This document shows, one piece after another, positions 16,294 to 26,380 of a DNA stretch of 64,000 bases (positions are counted from its first letter, which is position 1; every line of letters begins with the position of its first letter). The stretch covers positions 186,001-250,000 of the forward strand of contig JACKBY010000002.1 of NCBI GenBank assembly GCA_020634335.1, in the 5' to 3' direction. The DNA is from Promineifilum sp. GTDB lineage: Bacteria > Chloroflexota > Anaerolineae > Promineifilales > Promineifilaceae. A model generated the notes under the pieces. The model searched no databases, had not been told where the DNA came from, and saw nothing but the letters and a program-made list of their open reading frames with translations. Made by a program: the position numbers and the translations under genes.

Positions 16294-17262
16294 ATGGCCC
16301 GCGTGGCGAGAATTATCTTTATGGGCACGCCGGAGTTCGCCGTTCCGTGCCTCCAGGCCCTCATCGAAACTCAGACCGTCGTCGGCGTGGTGACGCAGCC
16401 CGACAAGCCCGCCGGGCGCGGCCACCAGTTGCGGCCGTCGCCGGTCAAAGCTGTGGCCGAGGCCGCCGGCATCCCCCTCTACCAGCCCGCCTCATTGCGC
16501 CGGGAAGAGGCAGCCGAGCCGTTGCGCCGGTGGCGGCCCGACCTGATTGTTGTGGCCGCGTTCGGACAGATTTTGCGGCCACACGTGCTCTATCTGCCGC
16601 CCAGAGGCTGCCTCAACGTCCACGCCTCATTGCTGCCGCGCTGGCGGGGCGCGTCGCCCATCCAGCACGCCCTACTGGCCGGTGACGCCGCGACCGGCGT
16701 CACCCTCATGCGAATGGATGAGGGATTGGACACAGGCGATATGTACACGCAGGAAAGCCTGACCATCGACCCGCGCGAAACGGCGGCCACATTGCACGAC
16801 CGGCTGGCCGTGCTGGGGGCGGAGATGTTGCGCCGCCGGCTCGATGCGATTCTCGACGGCCGCCTGACGCCCATCCCCCAAACTGAAGCCGGTTCCACCT
16901 ACGCGCCGATGATCCACAAGGAAGACGGCGAGATCGATTGGCAACAGGACGTAGCGACGCTTGACCGCCACGTGCGGGCGATGACGCCCTGGCCGGGCGC
17001 ATTCACGACGTGGGCGGGGGACACGCTCAAGGTAGTTGCCGCGCGTGCGCTGGCCGCCCGGCCGCTCGGCCGGCGGCCGGGGACCGTCATGTGGGCAGCC
17101 GATGGCCCAGCCGTGATGACGGGCGAGGGGACTTTGTTGCTGGAGACCGTCCAGCTTGCCGGCAAGCGAGCCATGGCCGCCGGCGATTTCGTTCGTGGCC
17201 GGCCGGATTTCATCGGTGCGATATTGGGTGACGCTACTACGCCGGACGCAACGACCGGCTAA
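16294..17262 (+). CDS. fmt: Methionyl-tRNA formyltransferase
   Basis: A 322-residue enzyme that formylates initiator Met-tRNA using 10-formyl-tetrahydrofolate. It begins RIIFMGTPEFAVPCLQAL, has the catalytic signature region LNVHASLLPRWRGASPIQHALLAGD (Asn/His near residue 108) and the C-terminal OB-like domain. The GTG at 16303 is an alternative start that would give MARIIFMGTPEF, the commonest N-terminus, and would sit directly at the predicted start from a TAGAAT box (16290-16295). No def gene is adjacent. Confidence 0.95.
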   Translation: MARVARIIFMGTPEFAVPCLQALIETQTVVGVVTQPDKPAGRGHQLRPSPVKAVAEAAGIPLYQPASLRREEAAEPLRRWRPDLIVVAAFGQILRPHVLYLPPRGCLNVHASLLPRWRGASPIQHALLAGDAATGVTLMRMDEGLDTGDMYTQESLTIDPRETAATLHDRLAVLGAEMLRRRLDAILDGRLTPIPQTEAGSTYAPMIHKEDGEIDWQQDVATLDRHVRAMTPWPGAFTTWAGDTLKVVAARALAARPLGRRPGTVMWAADGPAVMTGEGTLLLETVQLAGKRAMAAGDFVRGRPDFIGAILGDATTPDATTG

Positions 17263-17277
17263 CGGATAGGCCCGGCA

Positions 17278-18333
17278 ATGGAGATTCTGGTCTACGGAGC
17301 AGGAGCCGTCGGCGGCTATCTGGGCGGCAAGCTGGCGTTGGCCGGCCGTCGCGTCACGCTTGTCGCTCGCCCCGACACGGCCGAGGCCATCAACCGCGAC
17401 GGTTTGCACATCACCGAGGACAACCGGACATGCCGCGCGCCGGTCAAAGCCGTGGGCGGGCTGGCGGCGGTCGCCGCTGCCCCCTACGATCTCATCATTC
17501 TAGGCATGAAAGCTTATGACCTGTCAAACGCGCTGGCGCAACTGGCCCCCTTGTGCCCGGAGCCGGCGCGCCTGATGACCACCCAAAACGGCATCGGCGT
17601 CGAGGAGCTTGTCGCCGGGCGCTTCGGGGGCGAGCGGACGCTGGCCGGCAGCGTTACCATTCCCATCAGCCGCGGCGACCCCGGCCACCTGGTGGTGGAG
17701 CGGGCGGGACGTGGGCTGGGAATTGCGCCGCTGCGGCCCGGCCAGGCCACAGATGAATGGGTGAGTCTGTTTCGCGCGGCCGATATCAACGCCGGCGCTT
17801 GCGCTGATTATCGGGCCATGAAGTGGTCGAAAGCATTCTTGAACATTATGGGCAATGCCACATCAGCCATCCTCAACCGCCCACCGGCCGAATTGTATCG
17901 TTGGCCCCCCATCTTTGACCTGGAGATGCGCATGTTGCGCGAGACGTTGTCGGTGATGAAGCGCCTGGGCATCGAGGTCATTAATCTGCCCGGCGCGACT
18001 GCCCGACCGCTGGCGCACACCCTGTCTTACGCGCCGCGCATATTGCTGCGCATGGTTTTCACGCAGGTCATCGTCCGCGGTCGGGGCGATAAGATGCCCT
18101 CTTTTCACATCGATCTGGCGGCCGGCAAGGGACAGAGCGAGGTCGCCTTTCATAATGGAGCCATCGCCGCGGCGGGCAGGGAAGCTGGCGTGCCTGCGCC
18201 GGTGAACGCGGCCCTCAACGGCACGCTACAGAGTCTGTGCCATGACAAATCGCGGCGAGCCTGGTTCGACGGTCGCCCAGACAGACTGTTGGCCGTTGTC
18301 CGCGAATACGAGCAAGGTAAGGAAATTATATGA
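17278..18333 (+). CDS. 2-dehydropantoate 2-reductase family protein
   Basis: A 351-residue NADPH-dependent reductase of the ApbA/PanE family. The Rossmann motif GAGAVGGYLGGKLALAG is at residues 7-23, and the catalytic lysine region RAMKWSKAFLNIMGNATSAI is near residue 180. PanE makes pantoate for coenzyme A, but the family also holds other ketoacid reductases, and at 351 residues this one is longer than typical PanE (about 300). It overlaps the class II aldolase gene by four bases, which favours a joint, perhaps catabolic, role over vitamin synthesis. Confidence 0.85.
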   Translation: MEILVYGAGAVGGYLGGKLALAGRRVTLVARPDTAEAINRDGLHITEDNRTCRAPVKAVGGLAAVAAAPYDLIILGMKAYDLSNALAQLAPLCPEPARLMTTQNGIGVEELVAGRFGGERTLAGSVTIPISRGDPGHLVVERAGRGLGIAPLRPGQATDEWVSLFRAADINAGACADYRAMKWSKAFLNIMGNATSAILNRPPAELYRWPPIFDLEMRMLRETLSVMKRLGIEVINLPGATARPLAHTLSYAPRILLRMVFTQVIVRGRGDKMPSFHIDLAAGKGQSEVAFHNGAIAAAGREAGVPAPVNAALNGTLQSLCHDKSRRAWFDGRPDRLLAVVREYEQGKEII

Positions 18334-19076
18334 GTGCAGCTTATGCCGGAAATCCCCGTGAGGGGGCGTTGCGGCAAGAGATCGTACAGATCGGACGAAT
18401 GATGTATGAGGGCGGGTTTTTGTGCGGCTACGAAGGCAACCTGTCGGTTCGGCTGGGCGACGACCGCATCCTCGTCACACCGTCGGGCTTGCACAAAGGC
18501 TTGTTGCGGCCGGAACAGTTGCTGCTCGTCGATCCGGCGGGGCAAGTGCTTGGCTATCCGACCGAACCCCGGCGCGGCCTGCGGCCGACGAGCGAGTTGC
18601 CCATGCATCTGGAGGCTTACCGCCAACGGCCTGACGTGAGGGCCGTCGTCCACGCCCATCCGCCGATCACCGTCGCCTTGTCCATCGCCGGCATCCCGAT
18701 GGATACGCCTTTGCTGCCGGAGGTGATCGTCCTGCTGGGCATGATCCCGATGGCCCCCTATGCACTGTCTTCCAGCTCCGAGGGTGCGGTCGCCATCCGC
18801 GATCTGATCGGCGGTCATGACGCCATAATCCTGCAACGCCACGGAACCCTGACCGTCGGCACCTCCCTGACGCAGGCTTTCATGCGCCTGGAGACGGTAG
18901 AGCAAAACGCGCGCATCCATTTCATGTTGGCTCAATTGGGGGCGGGGGGCCCACTACAGGGGAATGAGCTGCGCAAGCTGTTGCAAATGCGGCGCGCGAT
19001 GGGGCTGGAACGCGAGGGGGAGGCGGCCGATTTTCGCCGTCGCTGGGGCATCAGCCCGGATGACACAGGCGACTAG
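18330..19076 (+). CDS. Class II aldolase/adducin family protein
   Basis: A 248-residue zinc-dependent aldolase-like protein. The substrate loop GNLSVRLGDDRILVTPSG is at residues 34-51; metal-binding His residues occur in VVHAHPPITVAL near residue 106 and LQRHGTLTVG near residue 172. Members cleave fuculose- or ribulose-phosphates or act as decarboxylases/dehydratases. The start overlaps the previous gene's stop (ATGA), so the two are translationally coupled. The natural substrate cannot be read from the sequence. Confidence 0.85.
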   Translation: MSAAYAGNPREGALRQEIVQIGRMMYEGGFLCGYEGNLSVRLGDDRILVTPSGLHKGLLRPEQLLLVDPAGQVLGYPTEPRRGLRPTSELPMHLEAYRQRPDVRAVVHAHPPITVALSIAGIPMDTPLLPEVIVLLGMIPMAPYALSSSSEGAVAIRDLIGGHDAIILQRHGTLTVGTSLTQAFMRLETVEQNARIHFMLAQLGAGGPLQGNELRKLLQMRRAMGLEREGEAADFRRRWGISPDDTGD

Positions 19077-20410
19077 TCGTTGACGGCAGTCTGCCCATTC
19101 ATGGCCGCCAGCAAACCAAGCCCCAACCAGAACACCACTCCCGGCTTTGAGCCAAGAGCCAGTGCGTCGGCCAGTCCATAGACGTGGAGGGCCGCCAGCC
19201 CCGCCAACAACCCCAGACTGATGGAGCGGTAACCCGCGCCGCGACGGGCGACCCGCCACCCCACGGCCGCCGCTACAAAAAGGAGCGCCAGGTAGGCCAC
19301 CAGCCCCGGCAGGCCGACATCGAGGGCGGTCTGCAGAAAGATGTTGTGTGCGTGGGCAATATCAAAGCTGGGCGACATGGAAAGGGGGTAGAGGCGAAAG
19401 GCGACCTCCCGGAACGCGCCCAGCCCCACACCGCTCAGCGGGAAATCAGCGACGGCCGTAACAGCCCAAGGCCACAAGTCTTTGCGAAAGTTAAGGGTCG
19501 TCAATGTACCCACGGCCGTTTCCTGGGGTGGATTCAGCCACACATCCCTGAGCGTCCCCGGTCCGATCCATAACACGAGCGCGAAGCCAAGCACGGCAAT
19601 GGTCGTGAACACTGCCGCCAGAGCAAGCCGCGTCCTCGAGCGCGGCAGCACCATTATCCACAGGAAAAGCAGCACGATCAGACCGGCGCCGGCCCCTATC
19701 CACCCCCCTCTTGACTGGGTGAGCAACAGGATCCAGACCGTCCACAGAGTGGCCAGGAAAATGACGGCGCGCCCTAAACGGGAAGAAAACTCGACCGGCG
19801 GCGCGATCAAGAGTGACGCCAGCAGCGGCAAAAAGAGACAGATGAGGCCGGCTAATTGATTGGGGTGCACGACCAGTCCGTTAAATCCCGGCAGCTCGCC
19901 CGGTTGGAACGGGTTCAGTTGCGCCAGGGCCGGAATTTTTGGGAACTCCTGCAAGCCGAAAATGCCCACAACGCTGAAGGCCAGGCTCAACAGGAGCAAC
20001 AGGACGGCCACAGCCAGCGCCGCACGCCGCGTTCGCGCCGTCATGACTACCAGACGCCAGGCACCCAGACCCAGGATGAGGCCGGTGGCCTTGGGCAGCG
20101 TTTCCCCAGGATCGGCCGAGACGACTATTCCGACGATGACGGTTATGGCCCACAGACAAAGAACGAGATTAAATGGCGTCGCCGGCAGGGGCAGAACGTA
20201 GACCGAAAAGAGCCAGACTGTTCCCAGCAGCACCAGGCCCAAGGCGGTGACGACGGGCGCATAGCCGGGGATAAGAAGGAGTGGAGCGACCAGCAAAAGG
20301 ACGATCCCTTCCAGCCGCACATACCAGTATGAAAGTGGTCGACGCTGATGACCGTACTGTGGCCGGCCCGACGGTTGATTCACGAACAGCCCTTCCCGCC
20401 GCCGGGGCAC
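19073..20410 (-). CDS. O-antigen ligase/polymerase family membrane protein (distal)
   Basis: A 445-residue polytopic protein with about ten or more helices and the Wzy_C signature in its large loop and following helix (FPLSGVGLGAFREVAFRLYPL, AHNIFLQTALDVGLPGLVAYLAL, residues 325-385). Such proteins polymerise or transfer undecaprenol-linked oligosaccharides. It is the last gene of the polysaccharide locus, which contains a second protein of the same family at 22791-24227; one may be the Wzy polymerase and the other a ligase. It overlaps the convergent aldolase gene by four bases. Confidence 0.88.
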   Translation of the reverse strand: MPRRREGLFVNQPSGRPQYGHQRRPLSYWYVRLEGIVLLLVAPLLLIPGYAPVVTALGLVLLGTVWLFSVYVLPLPATPFNLVLCLWAITVIVGIVVSADPGETLPKATGLILGLGAWRLVVMTARTRRAALAVAVLLLLLSLAFSVVGIFGLQEFPKIPALAQLNPFQPGELPGFNGLVVHPNQLAGLICLFLPLLASLLIAPPVEFSSRLGRAVIFLATLWTVWILLLTQSRGGWIGAGAGLIVLLFLWIMVLPRSRTRLALAAVFTTIAVLGFALVLWIGPGTLRDVWLNPPQETAVGTLTTLNFRKDLWPWAVTAVADFPLSGVGLGAFREVAFRLYPLSMSPSFDIAHAHNIFLQTALDVGLPGLVAYLALLFVAAAVGWRVARRGAGYRSISLGLLAGLAALHVYGLADALALGSKPGVVFWLGLGLLAAMNGQTAVND

Positions 20411-20418
20411 CTGTAAAC

Positions 20419-21834
20419 TTAGTAGGCCCCTTTACCGCGAACCACGACCCATGGCGTTTTGAGGAGAATATAGATATCCATCCAGAGAGAATAGTTCTGG
20501 ACGTAATACAGGTCTTCTTCTGTGTGGAGATGGAGAGGCTTGTCGGCGCGACCGTTGATCTGCCACCAGCCGGTCATGCCCTGCGGCACGGCCAGTCGCT
20601 TGTGCTGCCACGGCTCATATTGGCCGACCAGCCACGGCAACTCCGGCCGCGGCCCAACGAGACTCATGTCGCCCTTGAGCACGTTGAAGAGTTGCGGCAG
20701 TTCATCGAGACTGGTGTGGCGCAGGAAGCGGCCAATATTGGTCACGCGGGGATCATCGGCCTTCTTGAAGAGGACGCTGCCGTCCTCAGATACTTCCGTC
20801 AAGTCGTGGAGCATTTTGTCCGCGCCTTCGACCATGGAGCGGAACTTGTACATGGAGAACAAGCGGCCGTTCTCGCCCACACGTTGCTGGCGAAACAAGA
20901 CGGGGCCGTCGGAGTCCAGCTTGATCAGCAGGGTGATGATCGCCATCGGTATAAAGGCGATGGCGGTCAGGATACCGGATAGAGCCAGATCGAAGATGCG
21001 CTTTACCAGACGCTGAACGTCGTTGAGCGCGGGATCGCGTAGATTGATCATGGGCAGACCTCCAAAGTCCTCGACCGTCGCCCGATAGAGGGCCAGGCTG
21101 AAATAATCGGGCACAACCCGCACCTGAACCGGCAAATCATGGAGAGCCAGGACCAATTCATTTATCTGCGCATAATCCCGTTGTGGCAAGGCGATGACGA
21201 CGTCGTTAATGTGGCTGGCCTGAACGACCTCGCGGACATCCTCCACCCGGCCGAGAACGTGGACGACGTACTCGTCCGATTCGGATTGATTGTCTACGAT
21301 TTCGTCCAGGAAGCCGGTCAGGTTAAGACCCATCGAGCGGTAATCCTGGATCATCTGGCCGACGCGCTGGCCCACTTCGCCGGCGCCAACGATGAGCACG
21401 TGACGTTCGGCGGCGGGCATCCGGCCGATGCGAAAAATAATCCGCGCCAGGATGCGCCAGCCCAACAGCAAGATCATGTCGAACGTGACAAACAGGATAA
21501 AAACCCAGCGCGAGAAATCGCGATTGGTCAGAAAAAGCAAACCGGCAAAGAGCAAGGCCGAAGCCACTGTCGCCAGGGCGACAATCTGGAACTCGTCCAT
21601 CGCCTTGTAGATACGTTTGGGGTCGTAGACAGACAGAACCAGGAAGGAGATGCCCCACAAAACGGGGACGAGCAGGAAGATGTAAGGAGAAATGACGGCC
21701 TGGCCGCGCAGATTCGTGAGGTTTTGGGGGATGTAAGGGACAACCTGTGTGGCCAATACCAGGGCCATGCACGTCAAGAGGATGTCAAGAGCCATCGAGA
21801 AGATGGCATAGTTAACTCCAAACCGCCTCAACAT
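20419..21834 (-). CDS. Undecaprenyl-phosphate sugar phosphotransferase (WbaP/WcaJ type)
   Basis: An initiating phosphoglycosyl transferase that puts the first sugar-phosphate on undecaprenyl phosphate. About four or five N-terminal helices, a CoA-binding-like domain (VLIVGAGEVGQRVGQMI), and the C-terminal catalytic domain with DGPVLFRQQRVGENGRLFSMYKFRSM, LRHTSLDELPQLFNVLKGDMSLVGPRP and GWWQINGR are present. The start at 21834 (MLRRFGVNY) is preferred because GGAAGAG lies just upstream; an upstream in-frame start at 21900 would add 22 polar residues. It places the locus in the Wzx/Wzy-dependent class. Confidence 0.92.
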   Translation of the reverse strand: MLRRFGVNYAIFSMALDILLTCMALVLATQVVPYIPQNLTNLRGQAVISPYIFLLVPVLWGISFLVLSVYDPKRIYKAMDEFQIVALATVASALLFAGLLFLTNRDFSRWVFILFVTFDMILLLGWRILARIIFRIGRMPAAERHVLIVGAGEVGQRVGQMIQDYRSMGLNLTGFLDEIVDNQSESDEYVVHVLGRVEDVREVVQASHINDVVIALPQRDYAQINELVLALHDLPVQVRVVPDYFSLALYRATVEDFGGLPMINLRDPALNDVQRLVKRIFDLALSGILTAIAFIPMAIITLLIKLDSDGPVLFRQQRVGENGRLFSMYKFRSMVEGADKMLHDLTEVSEDGSVLFKKADDPRVTNIGRFLRHTSLDELPQLFNVLKGDMSLVGPRPELPWLVGQYEPWQHKRLAVPQGMTGWWQINGRADKPLHLHTEEDLYYVQNYSLWMDIYILLKTPWVVVRGKGAY

Positions 21835-22048
21835 ATAAACTCTTCCTTCTCCCTTATCGGCAATCGGACGAACTCGGCTGCCGTTCTTCCTCGGCGGCAC
21901 AAAACTTCAACACTCCTTTCTCTGCATGATCCGGCACTTGCCGGGCAGGTTGTGAAATTAAGTGCAATCCGATCAATTATAACGGCTACCGACTGACAGA
22001 CAACCGTAACCAGGGCGAAATCTCCCCGGAATCCCCCAATCGGTCGAA

Positions 22049-22816
22049 TTACCTAGAAGACGAGATAAGGCGTTGTTTGAGGACGCGGGCTAAAAAGACG
22101 GGATTGCCGACGACGTAGCGACGCCACAGGCGGCCGGGCTCGATGGCGAGCCGCCCCAGCCATTCCAGGCCGTTGGCGGTCATCCAGGTTGGGGCACGTT
22201 GCAGGTTACCGGAGAGATAGTCAAAAACGGCCCCACCCGTTAAGGCCACGTCGGCATCGATGCGTTCCCAATTATCGCGCAACCACTGTTCCTGGAGCGG
22301 CATCCCCAGGCCCAGGATCAAGATATTGGGTCGTGCGCCGTTGATATCGGCCAGCACGGCTTCGTTATCGGGATGCCCGGCTTGCTTGTGGAAGTAGCCG
22401 TCGCGTACGCCCACGATGTTTAATTGCGGAAAACGCGCCCGCATTCGTTCGGCTGCTGCCTGGGCGACACCGGGACTGGCCCCCAAAAAGTAAAAAGTAA
22501 AGCCGCGCTGCGCGGCGAATTCGCCCAATTGCCACATCCAGTCCGCATACGTGATGCGCTCCGGGATGTGCTGGCCCAGAAGGCGTGCCCCCAGCATAAC
22601 CCCCGCACCGTCGCAAAAGACAATCTCGGCCTGATTGAAAAAGTCCCGCAGCCAAGGATTGTCGGCGGCCAAATTGAGGCCGTGGACGTTGACGTGCAGG
22701 ACCTGCGCGTGGGCATGCCCGTCGATTAGGCAGGCTAATCTGTCGTGCAATTCGCCAACCGTCAACGGGTTGACGCGAACGCCTAATATCTCAACTGTCG
22801 GGGAACGCATACTCAC
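22049..22816 (-). CDS. WecG/TagA/CpsF family glycosyltransferase
   Basis: A 255-residue GT26 enzyme. Diagnostic elements are VNVHGLNLAADNPWLRDFF, FCDGAGVMLGARLLG with its catalytic-type Asp, RITYADWMW and LGLGMPLQEQWLRDNW. The family transfers ManNAc, ManNAcA or glucose to lipid-linked sugars early in polysaccharide or teichoic acid assembly. It overlaps the upstream O-antigen-ligase gene by 26 bases. Confidence 0.92.
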   Translation of the reverse strand: MSMRSPTVEILGVRVNPLTVGELHDRLACLIDGHAHAQVLHVNVHGLNLAADNPWLRDFFNQAEIVFCDGAGVMLGARLLGQHIPERITYADWMWQLGEFAAQRGFTFYFLGASPGVAQAAAERMRARFPQLNIVGVRDGYFHKQAGHPDNEAVLADINGARPNILILGLGMPLQEQWLRDNWERIDADVALTGGAVFDYLSGNLQRAPTWMTANGLEWLGRLAIEPGRLWRRYVVGNPVFLARVLKQRLISSSR

Positions 22817-24227
22817 CTGGACGTCTGATTAGTTGAGCGGTTGAAATGAGCAAGGCCAGAAGTACCCATAGCAAGACGTAGGTCGTGCTGTCTACGGATG
22901 GATCTGTCATGATGCTGTTGATGAGCGAAGCGACGAAAAACCAGCGGCCGTAGCGCAAAAAAGCTCCGGCGGGTGACCGCGCCGGCGTGCCGCCCGGTGG
23001 CCGCGTCGCCAGCCAAACGGAGATCATCAGACCAATAATCGCCACAAACCCCAGCAAACCCTGCCGGTAGAGCGCGGCCAGGTATTCACTGTGTGAGCCG
23101 GCGGGGATATTCAGCCCTTCCACGTCACGTTCGGTTCCCCAGCCGAACAGCGGCCGTTGCCGGAAGCCGGCCAGCGTGGCCTCGTAGACGCCCGAGCGAT
23201 TGGTGAAACTCCCCTCTCCCCGGGCAAAGGTGAACTGCTCAATCACCTCGCTGGTCTGCCCCAAAACCCCTCCGCTGCCGCTCACGGATGTCATTTCGAG
23301 CACGGTCGTAAACAGCAGAAGTAACACGGCCAATGTCAGGATGAAAGCCACCAGACCCCGAATGGTGCGGCGATACAAACTATGGAAAAGGGAAAAGTAC
23401 AATGCGCCGACCAGCAGGCTTAGCGTGGCCACACGACCCGTTGTCAGGATAAGATTGAATAGCAGCAGCAGGATGCTCAGCCCCGGCAACAGCTTTTTAA
23501 CGCCCCGCGCCTGACTCAATCTCAGAAAGAAAAAGGGAATCACGTATATCAGAGCGCTGGAAAAGTGATTGCTGAATAAAAAGAAACTGTTCAGCCGATA
23601 ATAAATTCCCAAGCCTGAAAACCAGCTCAGTTGCCCTAACACGCGCACGGAGATGACTTGACCATAGCTTGTGGCGGCCACCGAACCGGGCAATAATTGT
23701 CCGATGAGGGAATGGATAGCCGGCCGCCAAGCGCCCGCCGCGGCCAGAAGCCCCGCGATGCCGGCCAGCAACATGACGAACAAAACGACGTTCAGCAGCT
23801 TGTCAATCCATTCCCATGAGCGAGCGCGATTGGTAATGACAAGTAGCGCCAGAAAGCCGGCGGCAAATGCGCCCAGATTGCGCACAAAGGTCAGTTGCCG
23901 GGCTGTATCTTCAACGAACAACCCGGATATCAGCACCGCCACCAAAAACAAGGCAAACCAGCGAACGGGTTGAGTTATTCGCAGTCGCCAGTGCTGAAGA
24001 TAAAGAACCTTAACGGCGGCTATGCCGAACAAAACCGGCCAGATAAACTGCTCGACCCCCAGCCACCACCAAACGGGTGTCAACAGTAAGGCCAGCATGA
24101 CGTCCTGCAGTGGGCCCGTATCGACAAACGGCAGGATGATTCGTGCCGCCGGGAGGGCTTTGTGGGCTGAAGGTTGTTGAGTAAGTGACATGATGCGAGC
24201 AAGCAAGGCCCGAAACACCGCCGGCAT
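22791..24227 (-). CDS. O-antigen ligase/polymerase family membrane protein (proximal)
   Basis: A 478-residue polytopic protein with about twelve helices and a Wzy_C-type region (RQRPLFGWGTERDVEGLNIPAGSHSEYLAALYRQGLLGFVAIIG, about residues 350-405). It probably polymerises repeat units (Wzy) or ligates the chain to an acceptor. Its tail overlaps the WecG-like gene, showing tight operon packing. Which of the two family members is the polymerase is not decidable here. Confidence 0.88.
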   Translation of the reverse strand: MPAVFRALLARIMSLTQQPSAHKALPAARIILPFVDTGPLQDVMLALLLTPVWWWLGVEQFIWPVLFGIAAVKVLYLQHWRLRITQPVRWFALFLVAVLISGLFVEDTARQLTFVRNLGAFAAGFLALLVITNRARSWEWIDKLLNVVLFVMLLAGIAGLLAAAGAWRPAIHSLIGQLLPGSVAATSYGQVISVRVLGQLSWFSGLGIYYRLNSFFLFSNHFSSALIYVIPFFFLRLSQARGVKKLLPGLSILLLLFNLILTTGRVATLSLLVGALYFSLFHSLYRRTIRGLVAFILTLAVLLLLFTTVLEMTSVSGSGGVLGQTSEVIEQFTFARGEGSFTNRSGVYEATLAGFRQRPLFGWGTERDVEGLNIPAGSHSEYLAALYRQGLLGFVAIIGLMISVWLATRPPGGTPARSPAGAFLRYGRWFFVASLINSIMTDPSVDSTTYVLLWVLLALLISTAQLIRRPGEYAFPDS

Positions 24228-24252
24228 CGCGGCCTATCGACCCTTACGGTGG

Positions 24253-25428
24253 CTAATGAATCAACTCAGACGGCACGACGCCCGCTTGCTTGTTTGCCAG
24301 TAATTGTTCAATGTAGCTTTCGATCTTTAATATCCGGCGCGCATAGCTGTGTTTCTCGGCGCAGGCGATGCGTGGTTCCCGACGCTCAACCGGCTCGCGG
24401 ACTGATTCCGCAATAGCCGACAAGTACTCATCAGGCGTTTCCCGAATGTAGAAGAGATCGGCATACTGATACAAGGTCTTCAACCCACACGCGATGGTGG
24501 GCTTGCCGGTGGCCAGGCACTCGAATAGCTTGGCCGGCATCACGCTGTCATTGTGGGGTGAATGTAGATAGGGCAAGAGCAAGACGTCGACGTCGCGTAA
24601 CAGTTCCGGAATTTGCTGATGGGGAACCGGGCCGATCATCTCGGTTGATTCGGCAAACTCCTCCAGGCTGGTGCGGACGGGGCCGATCAGGCGCAAGGGA
24701 AAGCGATGGCTGACGGCGCGCAACAGGTCGATGTCGGTGCTGATGCCAATCGTGCCGAAGTAAGCGCACAGCGGCCGATCGGGCGGCACGTCGGGGGCCT
24801 TCCCGGCGTGGGTGAATAGATCGATGTCTACCCCATGCGGCAGCCGAACGACGTTGTCGCCCATTCGGGAAGTCCTGGCAAAGTTGACCGGCGAGTCGGC
24901 CCAAACCATATCCACCGCCGCGATCAAATCGGCTTCGGTTTCTCGCGCCGGCGCATACGGATCGTGCTCCCAATCATTGACGCAATGGTAGATCTTGACG
25001 TCTGGTTCCAGTGCTTCCATCAAGGCCAGCGACGCCGCGGTTGGCAGGTAATTGATCACGATCAGGGGTGACGTGGATTCGCTCTTCAATTGGGCGGCGA
25101 CACCCGGCACAAAAAGACGACGATTCAATCTTCGGGTCAACGGGCCCGCATCGGGCAGCATCCGTGGCGATTTGATATCGACCCCGGGGACAAGGGGCTG
25201 GGTAAAAAACCCGGCCGCTCGACTATTGCCTGTCAGTCGCCCCCAAACGCGGCCGAATTCACTGAGTCGCGGCCAGCGCTTGGGTATAGGTTCGACGAAT
25301 AGCACCCGGTAGCCCTGGTCCGCCAGGCCACTGGCCATATTGTGCTGGCTTTGCCAGGTATAATGCCAATGGACCATGGCGATCAGGACGATTGTCCCTC
25401 TCGCGGTTGATTGATCATTGAATTTCAT
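24253..25428 (-). CDS. Glycosyltransferase, GT-B fold (GT4-like)
   Basis: A 391-residue cytosolic glycosyltransferase. The N-terminal domain begins IVLIAMVHWHYTWQSQHNMASGL; the C-terminal donor-binding domain has YFGTIGISTDIDLL, DVLLLPYLHSPHNDSVMPAKLFECLATGKPTIA with the conserved Glu. Donor and acceptor sugars are not predictable. It lies between the sulfotransferase and the ligase-type gene and is in the same transcription direction as the whole locus. Confidence 0.88.
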   Translation of the reverse strand: MKFNDQSTARGTIVLIAMVHWHYTWQSQHNMASGLADQGYRVLFVEPIPKRWPRLSEFGRVWGRLTGNSRAAGFFTQPLVPGVDIKSPRMLPDAGPLTRRLNRRLFVPGVAAQLKSESTSPLIVINYLPTAASLALMEALEPDVKIYHCVNDWEHDPYAPARETEADLIAAVDMVWADSPVNFARTSRMGDNVVRLPHGVDIDLFTHAGKAPDVPPDRPLCAYFGTIGISTDIDLLRAVSHRFPLRLIGPVRTSLEEFAESTEMIGPVPHQQIPELLRDVDVLLLPYLHSPHNDSVMPAKLFECLATGKPTIACGLKTLYQYADLFYIRETPDEYLSAIAESVREPVERREPRIACAEKHSYARRILKIESYIEQLLANKQAGVVPSELIH

Positions 25429-25459
25429 AGGTAAGGTCTATGACAGTAAACCGTCGTGT

Positions 25460-26380
25460 TTAAATGTAGCCATACCGTTTCAGCAAGGGCCAGGTTAGAG
25501 CTGTCACGATCGCTTTATGAGCTGGCTTCATCTCTTGCTGCCAGTCGTTATCAATGCGCAGCCGCACGGGGCGTTTCTCCAGAAGGCTGGGATTGCCGGC
25601 AATGGTGTGATTAACTCGACTAAATTTTAGCTCGTTCCCCGCTATGAAACCAAGGTCGGCAGAGGGAAGCTGAATGAAGCGGGCGATTGACTCGATTGCC
25701 TCACGAGGGTGGGCCAACAGATCTTCATACCGTAATCGTTTGTACCCACCAGCGCGACTTCGGGCCATTTCCGTCAGTATATTTCGACTCATCCAGTCGC
25801 CCGCCGAGTGCTGAGGCGAATAACGGGGCATATAGCTGCCCTTTTCCACTACGTGGAGCCGGACCTTTTCTCGTGTCCATGAGTAGGCGACCGCTCGGCT
25901 ATCGCGCACCATGTGCAGCACACGGATGCAAACATCATTCATTTCGGAGAGAAGATACAGGGTCGACACGTCCTTGCTGGAGTCCACAATAACCGAAGCA
26001 CCGGTTATCTCATGGATGGCAAGATACATCTGCCTTAACACGTCGCTATAGTCCGCTTGCCGTTGCCCAAAGGCTCGCCCCGCCGGCCCCGGGGAAATCA
26101 TTTGGGGAATATACCGTACCCGATCGACCTGCCTTTGGGCGTCGTGCATGGCCTCGAAAGTCTGGTTGTCCGGTTCCACATGGACACGCCCCAATACAGA
26201 GCGCCAGAAGCTACACCGGTCCAGTAATTCGCCGCAGCCACATTGTTGTCTGGATGGTGCTAATCGCCACAGATGCCGGAACTCACCCACGGCCACGCAG
26301 CCCTCGATCTGGCCCAGTATCCTTTCCAACAGGGTGCTGCCGCTGCGGCCGGCGCCGGCAATGTACAGGATGTTTATCAT
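25460..26380 (-). CDS. Sulfotransferase
   Basis: A 306-residue PAPS-dependent sulfotransferase. The 5'-phosphosulfate loop is AGAGRSGSTLLERIL (residues 9-23) and the 3'-phosphate motif is MVRDSRAVAYSW near residue 158. Its start overlaps the flippase stop by four bases. Its place in the locus suggests that the polysaccharide is sulfated, giving it a negative charge (inference). The enzyme resembles carbohydrate sulfotransferases more than aryl ones. Confidence 0.88.
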   Translation of the reverse strand: MINILYIAGAGRSGSTLLERILGQIEGCVAVGEFRHLWRLAPSRQQCGCGELLDRCSFWRSVLGRVHVEPDNQTFEAMHDAQRQVDRVRYIPQMISPGPAGRAFGQRQADYSDVLRQMYLAIHEITGASVIVDSSKDVSTLYLLSEMNDVCIRVLHMVRDSRAVAYSWTREKVRLHVVEKGSYMPRYSPQHSAGDWMSRNILTEMARSRAGGYKRLRYEDLLAHPREAIESIARFIQLPSADLGFIAGNELKFSRVNHTIAGNPSLLEKRPVRLRIDNDWQQEMKPAHKAIVTALTWPLLKRYGYI